Part shown: positions 50,714-60,631 of the stretch, in pieces | Layout of the letters: every line of letters begins with the position of its first letter | Position numbering within the stretch: the first letter of the stretch is position 1 | Origin: Planktosalinus lacus | GTDB taxonomy: Bacteria; Bacteroidota; Bacteroidia; Flavobacteriales; Flavobacteriaceae | Length of the DNA stretch: 64,000 nt | NCBI RefSeq assembly: GCF_014640155.1 | Contig: NZ_BMGK01000013.1 | Location: forward strand, 1 to 64,000 | Reading direction: 5' to 3' | Notes under the pieces: model-generated | What the model was told of the DNA's origin: nothing | Database searches by the model: none | Seen by the model: only the letters and a program-made list of their open reading frames with translations | Program-made: the position numbers and the translations under genes

Positions 50714-52324
50714 ATGAAAGTAGTTGGCCTTATAATTGTTTCTTTTATTCTTTTTTCCTGTGCTTCTTCTGAAAAGCAAAAAGATCAAATAAACACTCAA
50801 GATGAATTATCATTTAAGGTTATAGACTCGAAATATCTCAATAGCGAAGCTATGTGGAAACCCTTTGAGAAGGAACTTCAAAGTTTTTCAGACGAACGAT
50901 ACCATACTTTGCGATCATACATTTTAGAAAAAGATATTCCTACTATTCAAAAGTATATTGCGAATGGAGTCTTTTCCTATGAGGAACTCACACTATTTTT
51001 CCTTAAACGCATCCAACTTTACGATAGAAATAATGACAAATCACTTAACAGTATAATTTCATTTAATCCTAACGTTATAGATGAAGCACGCTCTTTAGAT
51101 ACTTCACTTAAAGATGGTTCAGAGATGCATCCCATTTTTGGAATGCCTGTTCTGCTTAAAGACAACATCAACACTCTAGAGATGCCCACAACTGCCGGAG
51201 CGGTAGCTTTAGCCGAAAACTTTTCTGAAGATGCTCATATTGTAAAGCAACTTAAAGCCCACGGAGCTCTTATTCTGGGAAAAACAAATCTTAGTGAATG
51301 GGCCTACTTTTTCTGTGGCGATTGCCCTAGCGGATATTCGGCAATTGGAGGGCAGACACTCAATCCATACGGAAGAAAAAACATTGACACTGGAGGGTCC
51401 AGCTCAGGAAGTGGTGTTGCTACCGCAGTGAATTTTGCTGTTGCGTCGGTGGGTACAGAAACTTCAGGTTCTATACTTTCACCTTCTTCACAAAACTCTG
51501 TAGTGGGAATGAAACCAACCGTCGGACTCCTAAGCAGGAGTGGCATTATACCCATTTCTTCAACGCTCGATACACCCGGGCCAATCACAAAGTTTGTAGT
51601 TGACAATGCAATTTTACTTTCTGCAATGGCAGGGTATGATGTTCAGGACGAGGCCTCATATACCGTTGAAAACACTTCAAATTATTATTTAAATCTAAAT
51701 AAGGCATCTATAAGCGGAAAGCGTTTGGGGGTGTTTAACCACTTGCTCGGTGATTCACTATATGCCAATGCTGTAAAACATATAGAAGGTCTGGGTGGAG
51801 TAATCATAAAAATTGAGCAAGAAAATAGCTCTTTGCCAAATTTTTTACGTCTGCTAAATCTGGATATGCAAAAGGACCTTCCATTGTATTTTTCATATTA
51901 TGGCAATCAAAATCTTGGGTATAAAACTGTGAATGATATTATAAATTTCAACCAGAAAGACTCGTTGAACAGAGCTCCCTACGGACAAAAGTTATTTCTA
52001 GGGGTCGTTTCTGATACAGCTAGCGAAAAAGAGTTTATAGCTATTAAGGATACATTATTCAGAAATGGAAGGAAGTTTTTTGACATACCTATGAAAAAAT
52101 ACCGCCTTGATGGAATCCTTTCTATAAATAACTATCACGCGGGTTATGCAGCAGTTGCTAAATATCCTGCACTCACTGTTCCGATGGGTTATGACAATTC
52201 CAATACACCAAAAGGATTGACCTTTATTACAAAGACCGGTGGCGAAATGGAATTGCTCCAGTGGGGCTATGCCTTCGAGAAAGCAACTTCTTTGAGAAAA
52301 ATTCCCCAAGAATACAAAAATTAA
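50714..52324 (+). CDS. Amidase-signature lipoprotein
   Basis: 536 residues from ATG 50714; the frame is open further up, into ftsY, but this start gives a signal peptide with lipobox I-L-F-S-C. The catalytic Ser-cisSer-Lys triad of the amidase signature family is visible: L-L-K-D-N-I (Lys) and G-G-S-S-S-G-S-G-V-A with the following G-T-E-T-S-G-S-I. It is an exported relative of GatA and bacterial amidases with unknown substrate; residence in the periplasm or on the outer membrane excludes a role as GatA. Followed by rimO after 100 bp. Confidence 0.9.
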   Translation: MKVVGLIIVSFILFSCASSEKQKDQINTQDELSFKVIDSKYLNSEAMWKPFEKELQSFSDERYHTLRSYILEKDIPTIQKYIANGVFSYEELTLFFLKRIQLYDRNNDKSLNSIISFNPNVIDEARSLDTSLKDGSEMHPIFGMPVLLKDNINTLEMPTTAGAVALAENFSEDAHIVKQLKAHGALILGKTNLSEWAYFFCGDCPSGYSAIGGQTLNPYGRKNIDTGGSSSGSGVATAVNFAVASVGTETSGSILSPSSQNSVVGMKPTVGLLSRSGIIPISSTLDTPGPITKFVVDNAILLSAMAGYDVQDEASYTVENTSNYYLNLNKASISGKRLGVFNHLLGDSLYANAVKHIEGLGGVIIKIEQENSSLPNFLRLLNLDMQKDLPLYFSYYGNQNLGYKTVNDIINFNQKDSLNRAPYGQKLFLGVVSDTASEKEFIAIKDTLFRNGRKFFDIPMKKYRLDGILSINNYHAGYAAVAKYPALTVPMGYDNSNTPKGLTFITKTGGEMELLQWGYAFEKATSLRKIPQEYKN

Positions 52325-52397
52325 GGTATCAATTATGGCTATTGTAGAATAAGTTGCCAAAAAGTGCTTTATTAATGACTGTATCTGTTTAAGATTG

Positions 52398-52405
52398 TAT
52401 CTTTG
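52398..52405 (+). promoter_or_regulatory. Putative -7 box upstream of rimO
   Basis: TATCTTTG fits TAnnTTTG and lies 19 bp before the ATG at 52425. Confidence 0.5.
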
Positions 52406-52424
52406 CAATCCTTTAAAATAAAAT

Positions 52425-53726
52425 ATGCGCACAAAAACCTTAAAGAAAAATAAGATAAATGTAGTCACATTGGGCTGCTCAAAAAATGTGTATGACTCAG
52501 AAGTCTTGATGGGTCAACTCAAAGCCAACAATAAAGAAGTGGTTCATGAAGAAGAAGGTAACATTGTTGTCATCAACACTTGTGGGTTTATCGCCAATGC
52601 AAAAGAAGAAAGCGTAAACACTATTCTGGAATATGTGCAAAAAAAGGAAGCCGGTATTGTTGACAAAGTATTTGTTACCGGATGTCTTTCAGAGCGATAT
52701 AAACCCGATTTACAAAAGGAAATCCCATCTGTAGACCAATATTTTGGCACGACTGAACTTCCCGGCTTGTTAAAGGCTTTAGGAGCCGATTACAAGCATG
52801 AACTCATTGGCGAGCGTTTGACCACCACACCAAAAAACTATGCATATCTAAAAATTGCCGAAGGATGTGATCGTCCTTGTTCTTTTTGTGCCATTCCCAT
52901 TATGCGCGGTAAACACCGCAGCACACCCATTGAAGATTTAGTAAAAGAAGCTGAAAACCTTGCGGCTAATGGTGTAAAAGAACTTATTCTTATTGCACAG
53001 GACTTAACCTATTATGGTTTGGACCTTTACAAAAAAAGAAACCTGGCCGAGTTACTCCAAAGCTTAGTTAAAGTTGAAGGTATTGAATGGATACGTTTAC
53101 ACTATGCATTCCCCACTGGTTTTCCTATGGATGTTTTAGATGTGATGAGAAATGAACCTAAAATATGTAATTATATCGATATTCCGTTACAGCATATTGC
53201 AGACCCTATTCTAAAATCTATGAGACGCGGGACAACACAAGCCAAAACCACAAAATTATTACAGGATTTTAGAGAGGCCGTTCCCGAAATGGCCATTAGA
53301 ACAACTTTAATTGTTGGTTATCCGGGTGAGACAGAAGAAGATTTCCAAACACTTAAGAAGTGGGTCAAAGAAACGCGTTTTGAACGCTTGGGCTGTTTTA
53401 CCTATTCTCATGAAGAAAACACCCATGCTTACAATCTCGAAGATGATGTACCGGAAGACGTAAAGCAAGAACGTGCCAACGAAATTATGGAAATTCAGTC
53501 CCAAATTTCTTGGGAACTCAATCAGGAGAAAATCGGCAATGAATTCAAAGTGGTCATCGACCGCAAAGAAGGCAATTACTTTGTGGGTCGCACCGAGTTT
53601 GATTCACCTGATGTAGATAATGAAGTGCTGATTGACGCTTCAAAACACTATTTAAAAACAGGTGATTTTACTCAAATAAAAATTACTGATGCTGCCGATT
53701 TTGATTTATATGGAGAGCCGGTTTAA
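52425..53726 (+). CDS. rimO: Ribosomal protein S12 methylthiotransferase RimO
   Basis: 433 residues. N-terminal UPF0004 domain with three cluster cysteines (G-C-S-K-N, N-T-C-G-F, T-G-C-L-S), the radical-SAM C-D-R-P-C-S-F-C motif, and a C-terminal TRAM domain. RimO adds a methylthio group to an aspartate of ribosomal protein S12. C-S-F-C with I-P-I-M-R-G and the length distinguish it from MiaB. Confidence 0.96.
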   Translation: MRTKTLKKNKINVVTLGCSKNVYDSEVLMGQLKANNKEVVHEEEGNIVVINTCGFIANAKEESVNTILEYVQKKEAGIVDKVFVTGCLSERYKPDLQKEIPSVDQYFGTTELPGLLKALGADYKHELIGERLTTTPKNYAYLKIAEGCDRPCSFCAIPIMRGKHRSTPIEDLVKEAENLAANGVKELILIAQDLTYYGLDLYKKRNLAELLQSLVKVEGIEWIRLHYAFPTGFPMDVLDVMRNEPKICNYIDIPLQHIADPILKSMRRGTTQAKTTKLLQDFREAVPEMAIRTTLIVGYPGETEEDFQTLKKWVKETRFERLGCFTYSHEENTHAYNLEDDVPEDVKQERANEIMEIQSQISWELNQEKIGNEFKVVIDRKEGNYFVGRTEFDSPDVDNEVLIDASKHYLKTGDFTQIKITDAADFDLYGEPV

Positions 53727-53738
53727 AAATTAACTATT

Positions 53739-54956
53739 ATGTATAGAATTCTCTTTCTAGGTTTTGTTTGTTTATTTTTTTCTTGTAAAAAAACTCAAGA
53801 AAAACCACAGGAAAAAACACGATCTCCTTTTACCAATATTCATCTCCCTGAAATGGAAAACAGCTCATTGCCTTATCTTTTTTCAGATGGAAACGATTTG
53901 TTGCTATCTTTTGTTTCAAGAAAGGATAGTTTGGTAACACTTTATTATTCAAAGTTAACTAACAACTACTGGTCAAATCCCGAAGCAATAACCTCAGGCA
54001 GTGATTGGTTTATCAACTGGGCTGACTATCCACAAATTGGTAAAAATGGAAAAAGTTATATAGCTCATATTCTTCAAAAATCAGATGAGGCCACCTATGC
54101 TTATGATGTTATGATCACGCAAAAGCAGGAGGGAGGTGCGTGGTCAATTCCTTTTAAAATTCATAGTGATACTACGAAGACCGAACATGGTTTTGTTTCT
54201 TATTCTCCTTTCGGCGAAAGTCAATTTCTGGTTAGCTGGCTCGATGGCAGAAACACTTCAGGCAATGGTCACGACCACAATGGGGGAGCAATGACAATAA
54301 GAGCAGCACTTGTGAATTCTGATGGAACTCTTGAAAATGAATATTTATTAGATAATCGTGTATGTGATTGTTGCCAGACTTCAACTGCAATGACCTCAAA
54401 GGGCCCGGTTGTTGTTTACAGAGACCGCTCAGAAAAGGAAGTAAGGGACATCTCTTTTGTTAGAATGGAAGGTGATAAATGGACGAAGCCTGTTGTGGTT
54501 TATGAAGATAACTGGGAAATTGCAGGCTGTCCGGTAAACGGACCAAGAATTGCAGCAAAAGATAATAATGTTGCTGTAGCCTGGTTTACGGCAGCCAATG
54601 GAGAAAGTGCTGTAAAGTTGGCATTTTCCAAAAACTATGGTGAACGCTTTGAAAAACCTTTAAAAATTAATTCTGGTGTACCTTTGGGTCGGGTGGATGT
54701 AGCATTTATTGATTCAGAAAATGCAGTTATTAGCTGGATGGAAGATGATGGACAGAATACATTTGTGAAATTCCGAAAAGTCACTGTTGATGGTAAACTG
54801 GGAAATGTGATGACACTTACTTCTGCAGATGCGTCCAGAACTTCTGGATTTCCTCAAATGGCGGTCTTAAATGAAAAGGTTTATTTTGCGTGGACTTCGA
54901 TTAAAGATGAAAATCTATCAGTGAAAACGAAATATTTAGCATCAGAAAACTTTTAA
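53739..54956 (+). CDS. Sialidase-like propeller lipoprotein with Cys/His-rich motifs
   Basis: 405 residues. Signal peptide with lipobox L-F-F-S-C. The rest is a six-bladed-propeller-like series of repeats (W-L-D-G-R-N-T-S, D-I-S-F-V-R-M, A-V-A-W-F-T-A). Two features stand out: a His-rich G-H-D-H-N-G-G-A-M and, shortly after, C-D-C-C-Q-T, with another Cys in I-A-G-C-P-V-N-G-P, which together could bind copper, zinc or an iron centre. Such proteins are usually annotated as exo-alpha-sialidase, but the Arg triad and Tyr of true sialidases are not clear, so I would not call the activity. Follows rimO by 12 bp. Confidence 0.75.
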   Translation: MYRILFLGFVCLFFSCKKTQEKPQEKTRSPFTNIHLPEMENSSLPYLFSDGNDLLLSFVSRKDSLVTLYYSKLTNNYWSNPEAITSGSDWFINWADYPQIGKNGKSYIAHILQKSDEATYAYDVMITQKQEGGAWSIPFKIHSDTTKTEHGFVSYSPFGESQFLVSWLDGRNTSGNGHDHNGGAMTIRAALVNSDGTLENEYLLDNRVCDCCQTSTAMTSKGPVVVYRDRSEKEVRDISFVRMEGDKWTKPVVVYEDNWEIAGCPVNGPRIAAKDNNVAVAWFTAANGESAVKLAFSKNYGERFEKPLKINSGVPLGRVDVAFIDSENAVISWMEDDGQNTFVKFRKVTVDGKLGNVMTLTSADASRTSGFPQMAVLNEKVYFAWTSIKDENLSVKTKYLASENF

Positions 54957-55006
54957 AATAAGCTAATATTCTTGTAAGTCTTATTAGCAGAAAAAGAAAA
55001 AGGTAA

Positions 55007-56224
55007 ATGCAATCACTTCTCATAATTGGTTATACTTGGCCGGAACCAAAAACTACCGGTGCCGGTGTAAGGATGATGCAGTTAATCCACTCTTTTTTAA
55101 ATCACGATTTCAAAATAACATTTGCTTCAGCAGCTGATAAAACAAAATATTCAGAGGACTTAAATGCGTTTGGAGTTCGTGAACAATTAATCAAACTCAA
55201 TGATTCTACTTTTGATAGTTTTGTAAAAAAACTTAATCCCGATGTGGTTGTCTTTGATCGGTTTTATACGGAGGAGCAATATGGCTGGCGTGTAGCAGAA
55301 TCCTGTCCCCTTGCCATCCGGATTTTAGATACTGAAGATCTTCACTTTATCAGATTTGCAAGGGAAGAAGCTGTAAAAAAGAAGAAAGCGGTAAATTTTA
55401 AAAATTCAAAGATCGCACTTCGTGAACTAGCAAGTATTTACCGCTGTGATCTGTCTCTTATTATTTCTACTAAAGAAGTTGAAGTTTTAATAAAAGAATT
55501 TAAGATTGATAACGAACTTTTACAATATGTTCCTTTTATTCCAAACAAAATCAAAATAGATGTTTTGCCGGGTTTTAATCAACGACAACATTTTGTATTT
55601 ATAGGAAATTATAGGCATCAGCCCAACGTGGACGCAATACTGGAGCTAAAAAAATCAATTTGGCCTCTTATCTCAAAAGAACTGCCTCAAGCAGCTTTGT
55701 ATTGTTATGGTGCATATGCAGGAGAGCAAATCAAACAACTTCACAATGCTGGTGAGCGCTTTTTTATAAATGGATGGACTGAAAATGCACATCAGCAAAT
55801 TCAAAATGCACGGGTGATGCTTGCTCCACTTCTTTTTGGAGCAGGTTTAAAAGGAAAGCTCGTGGACGCTATGCAATGCGGAACTCCATTTGTTACAACT
55901 TCGGTTGGATTTGAAGGTTTTGGAAACTATTCTAACCTTTCTTTCTCAGTTACAGATGAAATAAGAACCTTTTCAGAAAATGCCATCAAACTTTATAGTG
56001 ACGAATTTCTTTGGGCTAATTATCAAAAAGAAGGTTTTCAAATCCTCATAGAACAATTTTTAAATCAAGATTTTGAAAGCTTATTTTTCCAGAAACTTAA
56101 AAAGTTAAGCTCAGGTTTAAATTCTCATCGCGAGGATAACTTTATTGGTGCCATGCTCCGATACCATAACTTGCAGAGCACAAAATACTTAAGTAAGTGG
56201 ATAGAAGCAAAAAGTAAAAGTTGA
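55007..56224 (+). CDS. GT4-like glycosyltransferase
   Basis: 405 residues. G-A-G-V-R-M-M-Q at the N-terminus, I-G-N-Y-R-H-Q-P-N-V-D in the middle, and the C-domain G-A-G-L-K-G-K-L-V-D-A-M-Q-C-G-T-P-F-V-T-T pattern are GT4/GT1 features. The donor and acceptor are unknown. Not near the main glycan loci; a short 50-bp gap separates it from the sialidase-like gene and an AT-rich 155-bp gap follows. Confidence 0.82.
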   Translation: MQSLLIIGYTWPEPKTTGAGVRMMQLIHSFLNHDFKITFASAADKTKYSEDLNAFGVREQLIKLNDSTFDSFVKKLNPDVVVFDRFYTEEQYGWRVAESCPLAIRILDTEDLHFIRFAREEAVKKKKAVNFKNSKIALRELASIYRCDLSLIISTKEVEVLIKEFKIDNELLQYVPFIPNKIKIDVLPGFNQRQHFVFIGNYRHQPNVDAILELKKSIWPLISKELPQAALYCYGAYAGEQIKQLHNAGERFFINGWTENAHQQIQNARVMLAPLLFGAGLKGKLVDAMQCGTPFVTTSVGFEGFGNYSNLSFSVTDEIRTFSENAIKLYSDEFLWANYQKEGFQILIEQFLNQDFESLFFQKLKKLSSGLNSHREDNFIGAMLRYHNLQSTKYLSKWIEAKSKS

Positions 56225-56379
56225 TTCTCCCTTTTGAATTTTCATTTAAATTCTAATATTTTTCTTAAAGAATGATTAATTAAAACTATTTTTAAGTTAA
56301 ACATTACTTAAATAATATTTTGTTTATTGCAATATTGTTTAATTAATATGATATTTGTTTAAACAAAAAATTAAGAGCT

Positions 56380-58218
56380 ATGAAAAAACTAATCCACCTT
56401 TTTGCAATTTTAATTGCAACTTTTACATTCATTGGGTGTTCTAATGATGATGACAATGGTACACCAATGCCTGAAGGAAACACAATTGTTGATATTGTGG
56501 CGTCCAATTCTGAATATTCATCCCTTGCAGCTGCTTTAGATGCAGCCGGTTTAACCGCAGTTTTGGCGAGCGAAGGCAATTTTACTGTTTTTGCACCAAA
56601 CAATACTGCTTTTTCCACCTTTTTAAGTGCTAATGGATTTGCAAGTCTTGATGAGGTGCCTGTTGAAGTTTTACGAGAAATTTTATTAAATCATGTAGTA
56701 GAAGGAGTAAATACCTCCGGGGATTTAACAACCGGTTATATTACTTCTTTAGCAACCGGAAGTAGCTCTACAGAAAACCTGAGTTTATTTATTAATACAA
56801 CTTCAGGAGTAGAAATCAATGGTGTTTCTGAAGTTACTCAAGCGGATATCAATGCTGATAATGGAGTGGTTCACCAGGTCGATGCTGTGATAGGGATTCC
56901 TAATATAACAACACAAGCTTTAGCTAATCCAGAATTTTCGATTTTGGTCGAAGCTCTAGTAGCGGCAAGTGATTCTAATATTAACTATGTAGATTTACTA
57001 TCAGGTACTTCAGCTGCACCATTTACTGTTTTTGCACCTACTAATGACTCTTTTGTAGCACTATTGAATGCCTTAGGACTCACTTCTCTTGAAGACATTC
57101 CTCAGGATTTATTACAAACAATATTGAATTATCACGTCATTGCTGGAGCCAACGTAAGGGTAGAAGACTTGGTAAATGGTCAGTCTGTAACCACTTTTCA
57201 AGGTGAAAGTTTCACTATTGATTTAGATGGGGGTGCTAAAATTATTGATGCTACAGGAAATCCATCTAACATAGTAGTTACAAATGTTCAAACTGATAAT
57301 GGAGTAGTACATGCCATCGATAAGGTCTTATTGCCTCAAGCAGCAATTGATATTGTTGACCCCACCATAGCCGGTTTAGCCATGATGACACCAGATCTAT
57401 CCACTTTAGCAGAAGCTCTCCAAATTACAGGCTTAGATGATGTCTTAGACGATAGAAATTCAGAATACACTGTATTTGCTCCCACAAACGCTTCTTTCGA
57501 TGCATTTTTGACAGCCAATGGATTGAGTTCGTTGAATGACATCCCTGTTGAAGCTTTGACACAAGTTCTGTTAAATCACGTATTAAGTGGTTCTATACTT
57601 TCTGTTGAATTGACAAATTCTTACACCAACTCACTTGCAACCTATGCAAATACAGACAATAATTTAAGTATGTATATTAACATTGACAACGGAGTTACAA
57701 TCAACGGAGTTTCAGATGTAGCCCTTGCAGATGTGCAAGCTGCAAATGGAATTGTTCATGTTGTGGATGCTGTAATTGATTTACCTACAGTTGTAACCTT
57801 TGCAGTAGCTGATCCAAATTTTAGTTCACTTGTTGCAGCGTTAACCAGACCGGATCAACCAGATTTTGCCACAATACTTTCAACTGAAAATGGAACAAGC
57901 CCTGCACCATTTACTGTTTTTGCACCTGATAATGTTGCCTTTAATGATTTATTTGTAGAACTAGGAGTTAATTCACTAGATGATATTGATGGAGCTACAT
58001 TAACAGCTGTATTAAATATGCACGTCATCGCCGAAGCTAATGTTAGAGCTGAGGATCTTGAAAGTGGTCCTGTCACGACACTGGGAGGTGATATAATAAT
58101 TGATGCTCCAAACACAACCATTACAGATCCTAATGGCAGAGTAAGCAATATTGTTTTAGTTAATATACAGGCAACAAATGGTGTCGTTCATGCTATCGAC
58201 AAAGTGATTTTACCATAA
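56380..58218 (+). CDS. Surface lipoprotein with four fasciclin (FAS1) domains
   Basis: 612 residues. Signal peptide with lipobox F-I-G-C followed by S-N-D-D-D-N, an acidic stretch right after Cys as in the Bacteroidota surface-lipoprotein export signal, so it should face outwards. Four FAS1 domains of about 140 residues follow, each with F-T-V-F-A-P-x-N-x-A/S-F (H1) and V-V-H-x-I/V-D-x-V (H2) motifs; the first and third are more alike, and so are the second and fourth. FAS1 proteins mediate cell-cell or cell-matrix adhesion. A terminator follows. Confidence 0.93.
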   Translation: MKKLIHLFAILIATFTFIGCSNDDDNGTPMPEGNTIVDIVASNSEYSSLAAALDAAGLTAVLASEGNFTVFAPNNTAFSTFLSANGFASLDEVPVEVLREILLNHVVEGVNTSGDLTTGYITSLATGSSSTENLSLFINTTSGVEINGVSEVTQADINADNGVVHQVDAVIGIPNITTQALANPEFSILVEALVAASDSNINYVDLLSGTSAAPFTVFAPTNDSFVALLNALGLTSLEDIPQDLLQTILNYHVIAGANVRVEDLVNGQSVTTFQGESFTIDLDGGAKIIDATGNPSNIVVTNVQTDNGVVHAIDKVLLPQAAIDIVDPTIAGLAMMTPDLSTLAEALQITGLDDVLDDRNSEYTVFAPTNASFDAFLTANGLSSLNDIPVEALTQVLLNHVLSGSILSVELTNSYTNSLATYANTDNNLSMYINIDNGVTINGVSDVALADVQAANGIVHVVDAVIDLPTVVTFAVADPNFSSLVAALTRPDQPDFATILSTENGTSPAPFTVFAPDNVAFNDLFVELGVNSLDDIDGATLTAVLNMHVIAEANVRAEDLESGPVTTLGGDIIIDAPNTTITDPNGRVSNIVLVNIQATNGVVHAIDKVILP

Positions 58219-58250
58219 TTATAAAAATTTTATTCAAGTATAATAAACTA

Positions 58251-58288
58251 AAAAAGGCTGTTATTTTTAACAGCCTTTTATTTTTTTA
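58251..58288 (+). terminator. Rho-independent terminator after the fasciclin gene
   Basis: Arms AAAAAGGCTGTTA and TAACAGCCTTTT with a five-T loop, then ATTTTTTT. It stands 32 bp after the stop. Confidence 0.88.
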
Positions 58289-58307
58289 ATGAATACTGAG
58301 AAGCATC

Positions 58308-58338
58308 TTTGAAACTCAACATCATATGCTTATCTTTG
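58308..58338 (+). promoter_or_regulatory. Putative promoter of ffh
   Basis: TTTG at 58308-58311 and TATCTTTG at 58331-58338 give -33 and -7 elements with a 19-bp spacer, 25 bp before the ATG at 58364. Confidence 0.6.
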
Positions 58339-58363
58339 CGTTCCTTAAAATGAAGTTTATAAT

Positions 58364-59692
58364 ATGTTTGATAATTTAAGTGAAAAGTTAGATAAAGCAC
58401 TTCATGTGCTAAAAGGCCACGGCAGTATTACAGAAGTTAATGTTGCTGAAACGCTTAAGGAAGTTAGACGTGCCTTACTCGATGCCGATGTCAACTTTAA
58501 AATTGCAAAAGAATTTACCAATACCGTTAAAGAAAAGGCATTAGGTCAGAATGTATTGACAACTTTACAGCCTGGCCAATTAATGGTCAAACTTGTAAAA
58601 GATGAACTTACCGAGCTAATGGGTGGTGATGCAGAAGGCATCAACTTAAGCGGTAATCCTTCAATCATTTTAATGTCCGGTTTACAAGGTAGTGGTAAAA
58701 CTACCTTTTCAGGAAAATTAGCAAACTTCCTTAAAACTAAAAAAGCAAAGAAGCCATTATTGGTTGCCTGTGATGTTTATCGACCCGCAGCGATCAATCA
58801 GTTGCATGTAGTTGGTGATCAAATTGGTGTAGAGGTATTCAGCGATGAAGGAAATAAAAACCCTGTACAAATAGCTCAAAATGCCATTGCACATGCTAAG
58901 CAAAATGGACACAATGTTGTAATTATAGATACCGCAGGTCGTCTAGCAGTTGATGAGGAGATGATGAATGAAATCTCCAACGTATACAAAGCTGTGGATC
59001 CTCAGGAAACCTTGTTTGTTGTAGATGCAATGACCGGTCAGGATGCTGTTAATACTGCAAAAGCCTTTAACGACCGATTGAATTTTGATGGAGTTGTTTT
59101 AACCAAGTTAGATGGTGATACCCGAGGAGGTGCAGCAATCTCTATCAAAAGTGTTGTCAATAAACCCATCAAATTTATTGGTACCGGTGAAAAAATGGAT
59201 GCCATCGATGTATTTTATCCAAACCGTATGGCTGATAGAATACTCGGAATGGGTGATGTGGTTTCCCTGGTGGAGAGAGCACAGGAACAATATGATGAAG
59301 AGGAAGCTAGAAAAATTCAAAAGAAGATTGCCAAAAACCAATTTGGTTTTGATGACTTTTTAAGTCAAATACAACAGATTAAAAAAATGGGTAGTATGAA
59401 AGACCTGGTCGGGATGATTCCCGGAGCCGGAAAAGCCCTGAAAGATGTAGATATTGACGATGATTCATTCAAGCATATAGAAGCAATGATTCATTCAATG
59501 ACTATTGAAGAAAGAACAAACCCTTCGGTTATTAATGCCAGCCGAAAAAAGCGAATAGGAAAAGGAAGCGGAACTTCTGTTCAGGAAGTAAATCAGTTAC
59601 TCAAACAGTTTAATCAAATGAGTAAAATGATGAAAATGATGCAGGGTGGCGGTGGAAAAAAAATGATGCAAATGATGGGGAAAATGCGATAA
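58364..59692 (+). CDS. ffh: Signal recognition particle protein Ffh (SRP54)
   Basis: 442 residues: N domain, G domain with G-L-Q-G-S-G-K-T-T, D-T-A-G-R-L-A and T-K-L-D-G-D-T-R-G-G, and a Met-rich M domain (about 310-442) ending G-G-G-G-K-K-M-M-Q-M-M-G-K-M-R. It binds signal peptides at the ribosome and SRP RNA, and docks on FtsY. Confidence 0.97.
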   Translation: MFDNLSEKLDKALHVLKGHGSITEVNVAETLKEVRRALLDADVNFKIAKEFTNTVKEKALGQNVLTTLQPGQLMVKLVKDELTELMGGDAEGINLSGNPSIILMSGLQGSGKTTFSGKLANFLKTKKAKKPLLVACDVYRPAAINQLHVVGDQIGVEVFSDEGNKNPVQIAQNAIAHAKQNGHNVVIIDTAGRLAVDEEMMNEISNVYKAVDPQETLFVVDAMTGQDAVNTAKAFNDRLNFDGVVLTKLDGDTRGGAAISIKSVVNKPIKFIGTGEKMDAIDVFYPNRMADRILGMGDVVSLVERAQEQYDEEEARKIQKKIAKNQFGFDDFLSQIQQIKKMGSMKDLVGMIPGAGKALKDVDIDDDSFKHIEAMIHSMTIEERTNPSVINASRKKRIGKGSGTSVQEVNQLLKQFNQMSKMMKMMQGGGGKKMMQMMGKMR

Positions 59693-59746
59693 GACTAATC
59701 AAAACACGTTAGAAACAATCAAAGACAACTATTAAATTTTTAAACT

Positions 59747-60631
59747 ATGACAATACTTGACGGTAAAAAAGTTTCTAACGATATAAAAAATGAAATTACT
59801 CAAGAGGTCGATAAAATAAGATCAAAAGGAGAAAAAGTTCCACATCTTGCGGCCATAATAGTTGGTAATGATGGTGCAAGTTTAACCTATGTTGCCAGTA
59901 AAGTTAAAGCTTGTGAACGCGTTGGTTTTGAATCTACAATGGTGCGTTTACCACATACTACCAGCGAATTGGAATTGCTTCAAAAAATCAAAGAACTTAA
60001 TAACAATGATGAAATTGATGGCTTCATTATTCAATTACCACTCCCACCTCAAATAAATACACAACGTGTTTTAATGGCTGTTGATCCGTCAAAAGACGTG
60101 GATGGTTTTCATCCTGAAAACTTTGGAAAAATGGCACTCGATATGAGTACTTTTATACCTGCAACTCCTTTTGGAATCCTTGAATTACTTGAACGATATA
60201 AAGTTGAAACCAGCGGAAAACATACAGTTGTGATTGGACGAAGTCACATCGTGGGAAGGCCAATGAGTATTTTAATGGGACGAAAAGGATGGCCGGGGAA
60301 CTCAACAGTAACACTTACTCACAGTCACACAAAAGATATTACTCAAATTACTTTACAAGCAGATATCATTATCTCTGCATTGGGAGTTCCTAAGTTTCTA
60401 AAAGCTGAAATGGTAAAGGATGGCGTAGTTATTATTGATGTTGGAATAACAAGGGTTCCAGATGAAAGCAAATCTAAAGGGTATGTGATTACCGGCGATG
60501 TCGATTATGAAAATGTGAGTAAAAAAGCCTCTTATATCACACCTGTACCCGGTGGTGTAGGACCTATGACAATTGCGATGTTGCTGAAAAACACCCTATT
60601 AGCGAGAGAACAAAGAAGACATAAAGAATAG
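59747..60631 (+). CDS. folD: Bifunctional methylene-tetrahydrofolate dehydrogenase / cyclohydrolase
   Basis: 294 residues. Catalytic Tyr-x3-Lys in S-L-T-Y-V-A-S-K-V-K, G-F-I-I-Q-L-P-L-P, D-V-D-G-F-H-P-E-N-F-G, and the nucleotide loop G-R-S-H-I-V-G-R-P, all canonical. Converts methylene-THF to formyl-THF in one-carbon metabolism. A stop-to-stop boundary (60631/60632) meets the convergent transporter gene without a spacer. Confidence 0.97.
   Translation: MTILDGKKVSNDIKNEITQEVDKIRSKGEKVPHLAAIIVGNDGASLTYVASKVKACERVGFESTMVRLPHTTSELELLQKIKELNNNDEIDGFIIQLPLPPQINTQRVLMAVDPSKDVDGFHPENFGKMALDMSTFIPATPFGILELLERYKVETSGKHTVVIGRSHIVGRPMSILMGRKGWPGNSTVTLTHSHTKDITQITLQADIIISALGVPKFLKAEMVKDGVVIIDVGITRVPDESKSKGYVITGDVDYENVSKKASYITPVPGGVGPMTIAMLLKNTLLAREQRRHKE

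Noticed and set aside
53739-54956. True sialidase
   Set aside because: Propeller repeats are present but the Arg triad and nucleophilic Tyr were not clear.
59108-59363. Small frames inside ffh (77 and 83 residues)
   Set aside because: Shadow frames of a conserved gene.
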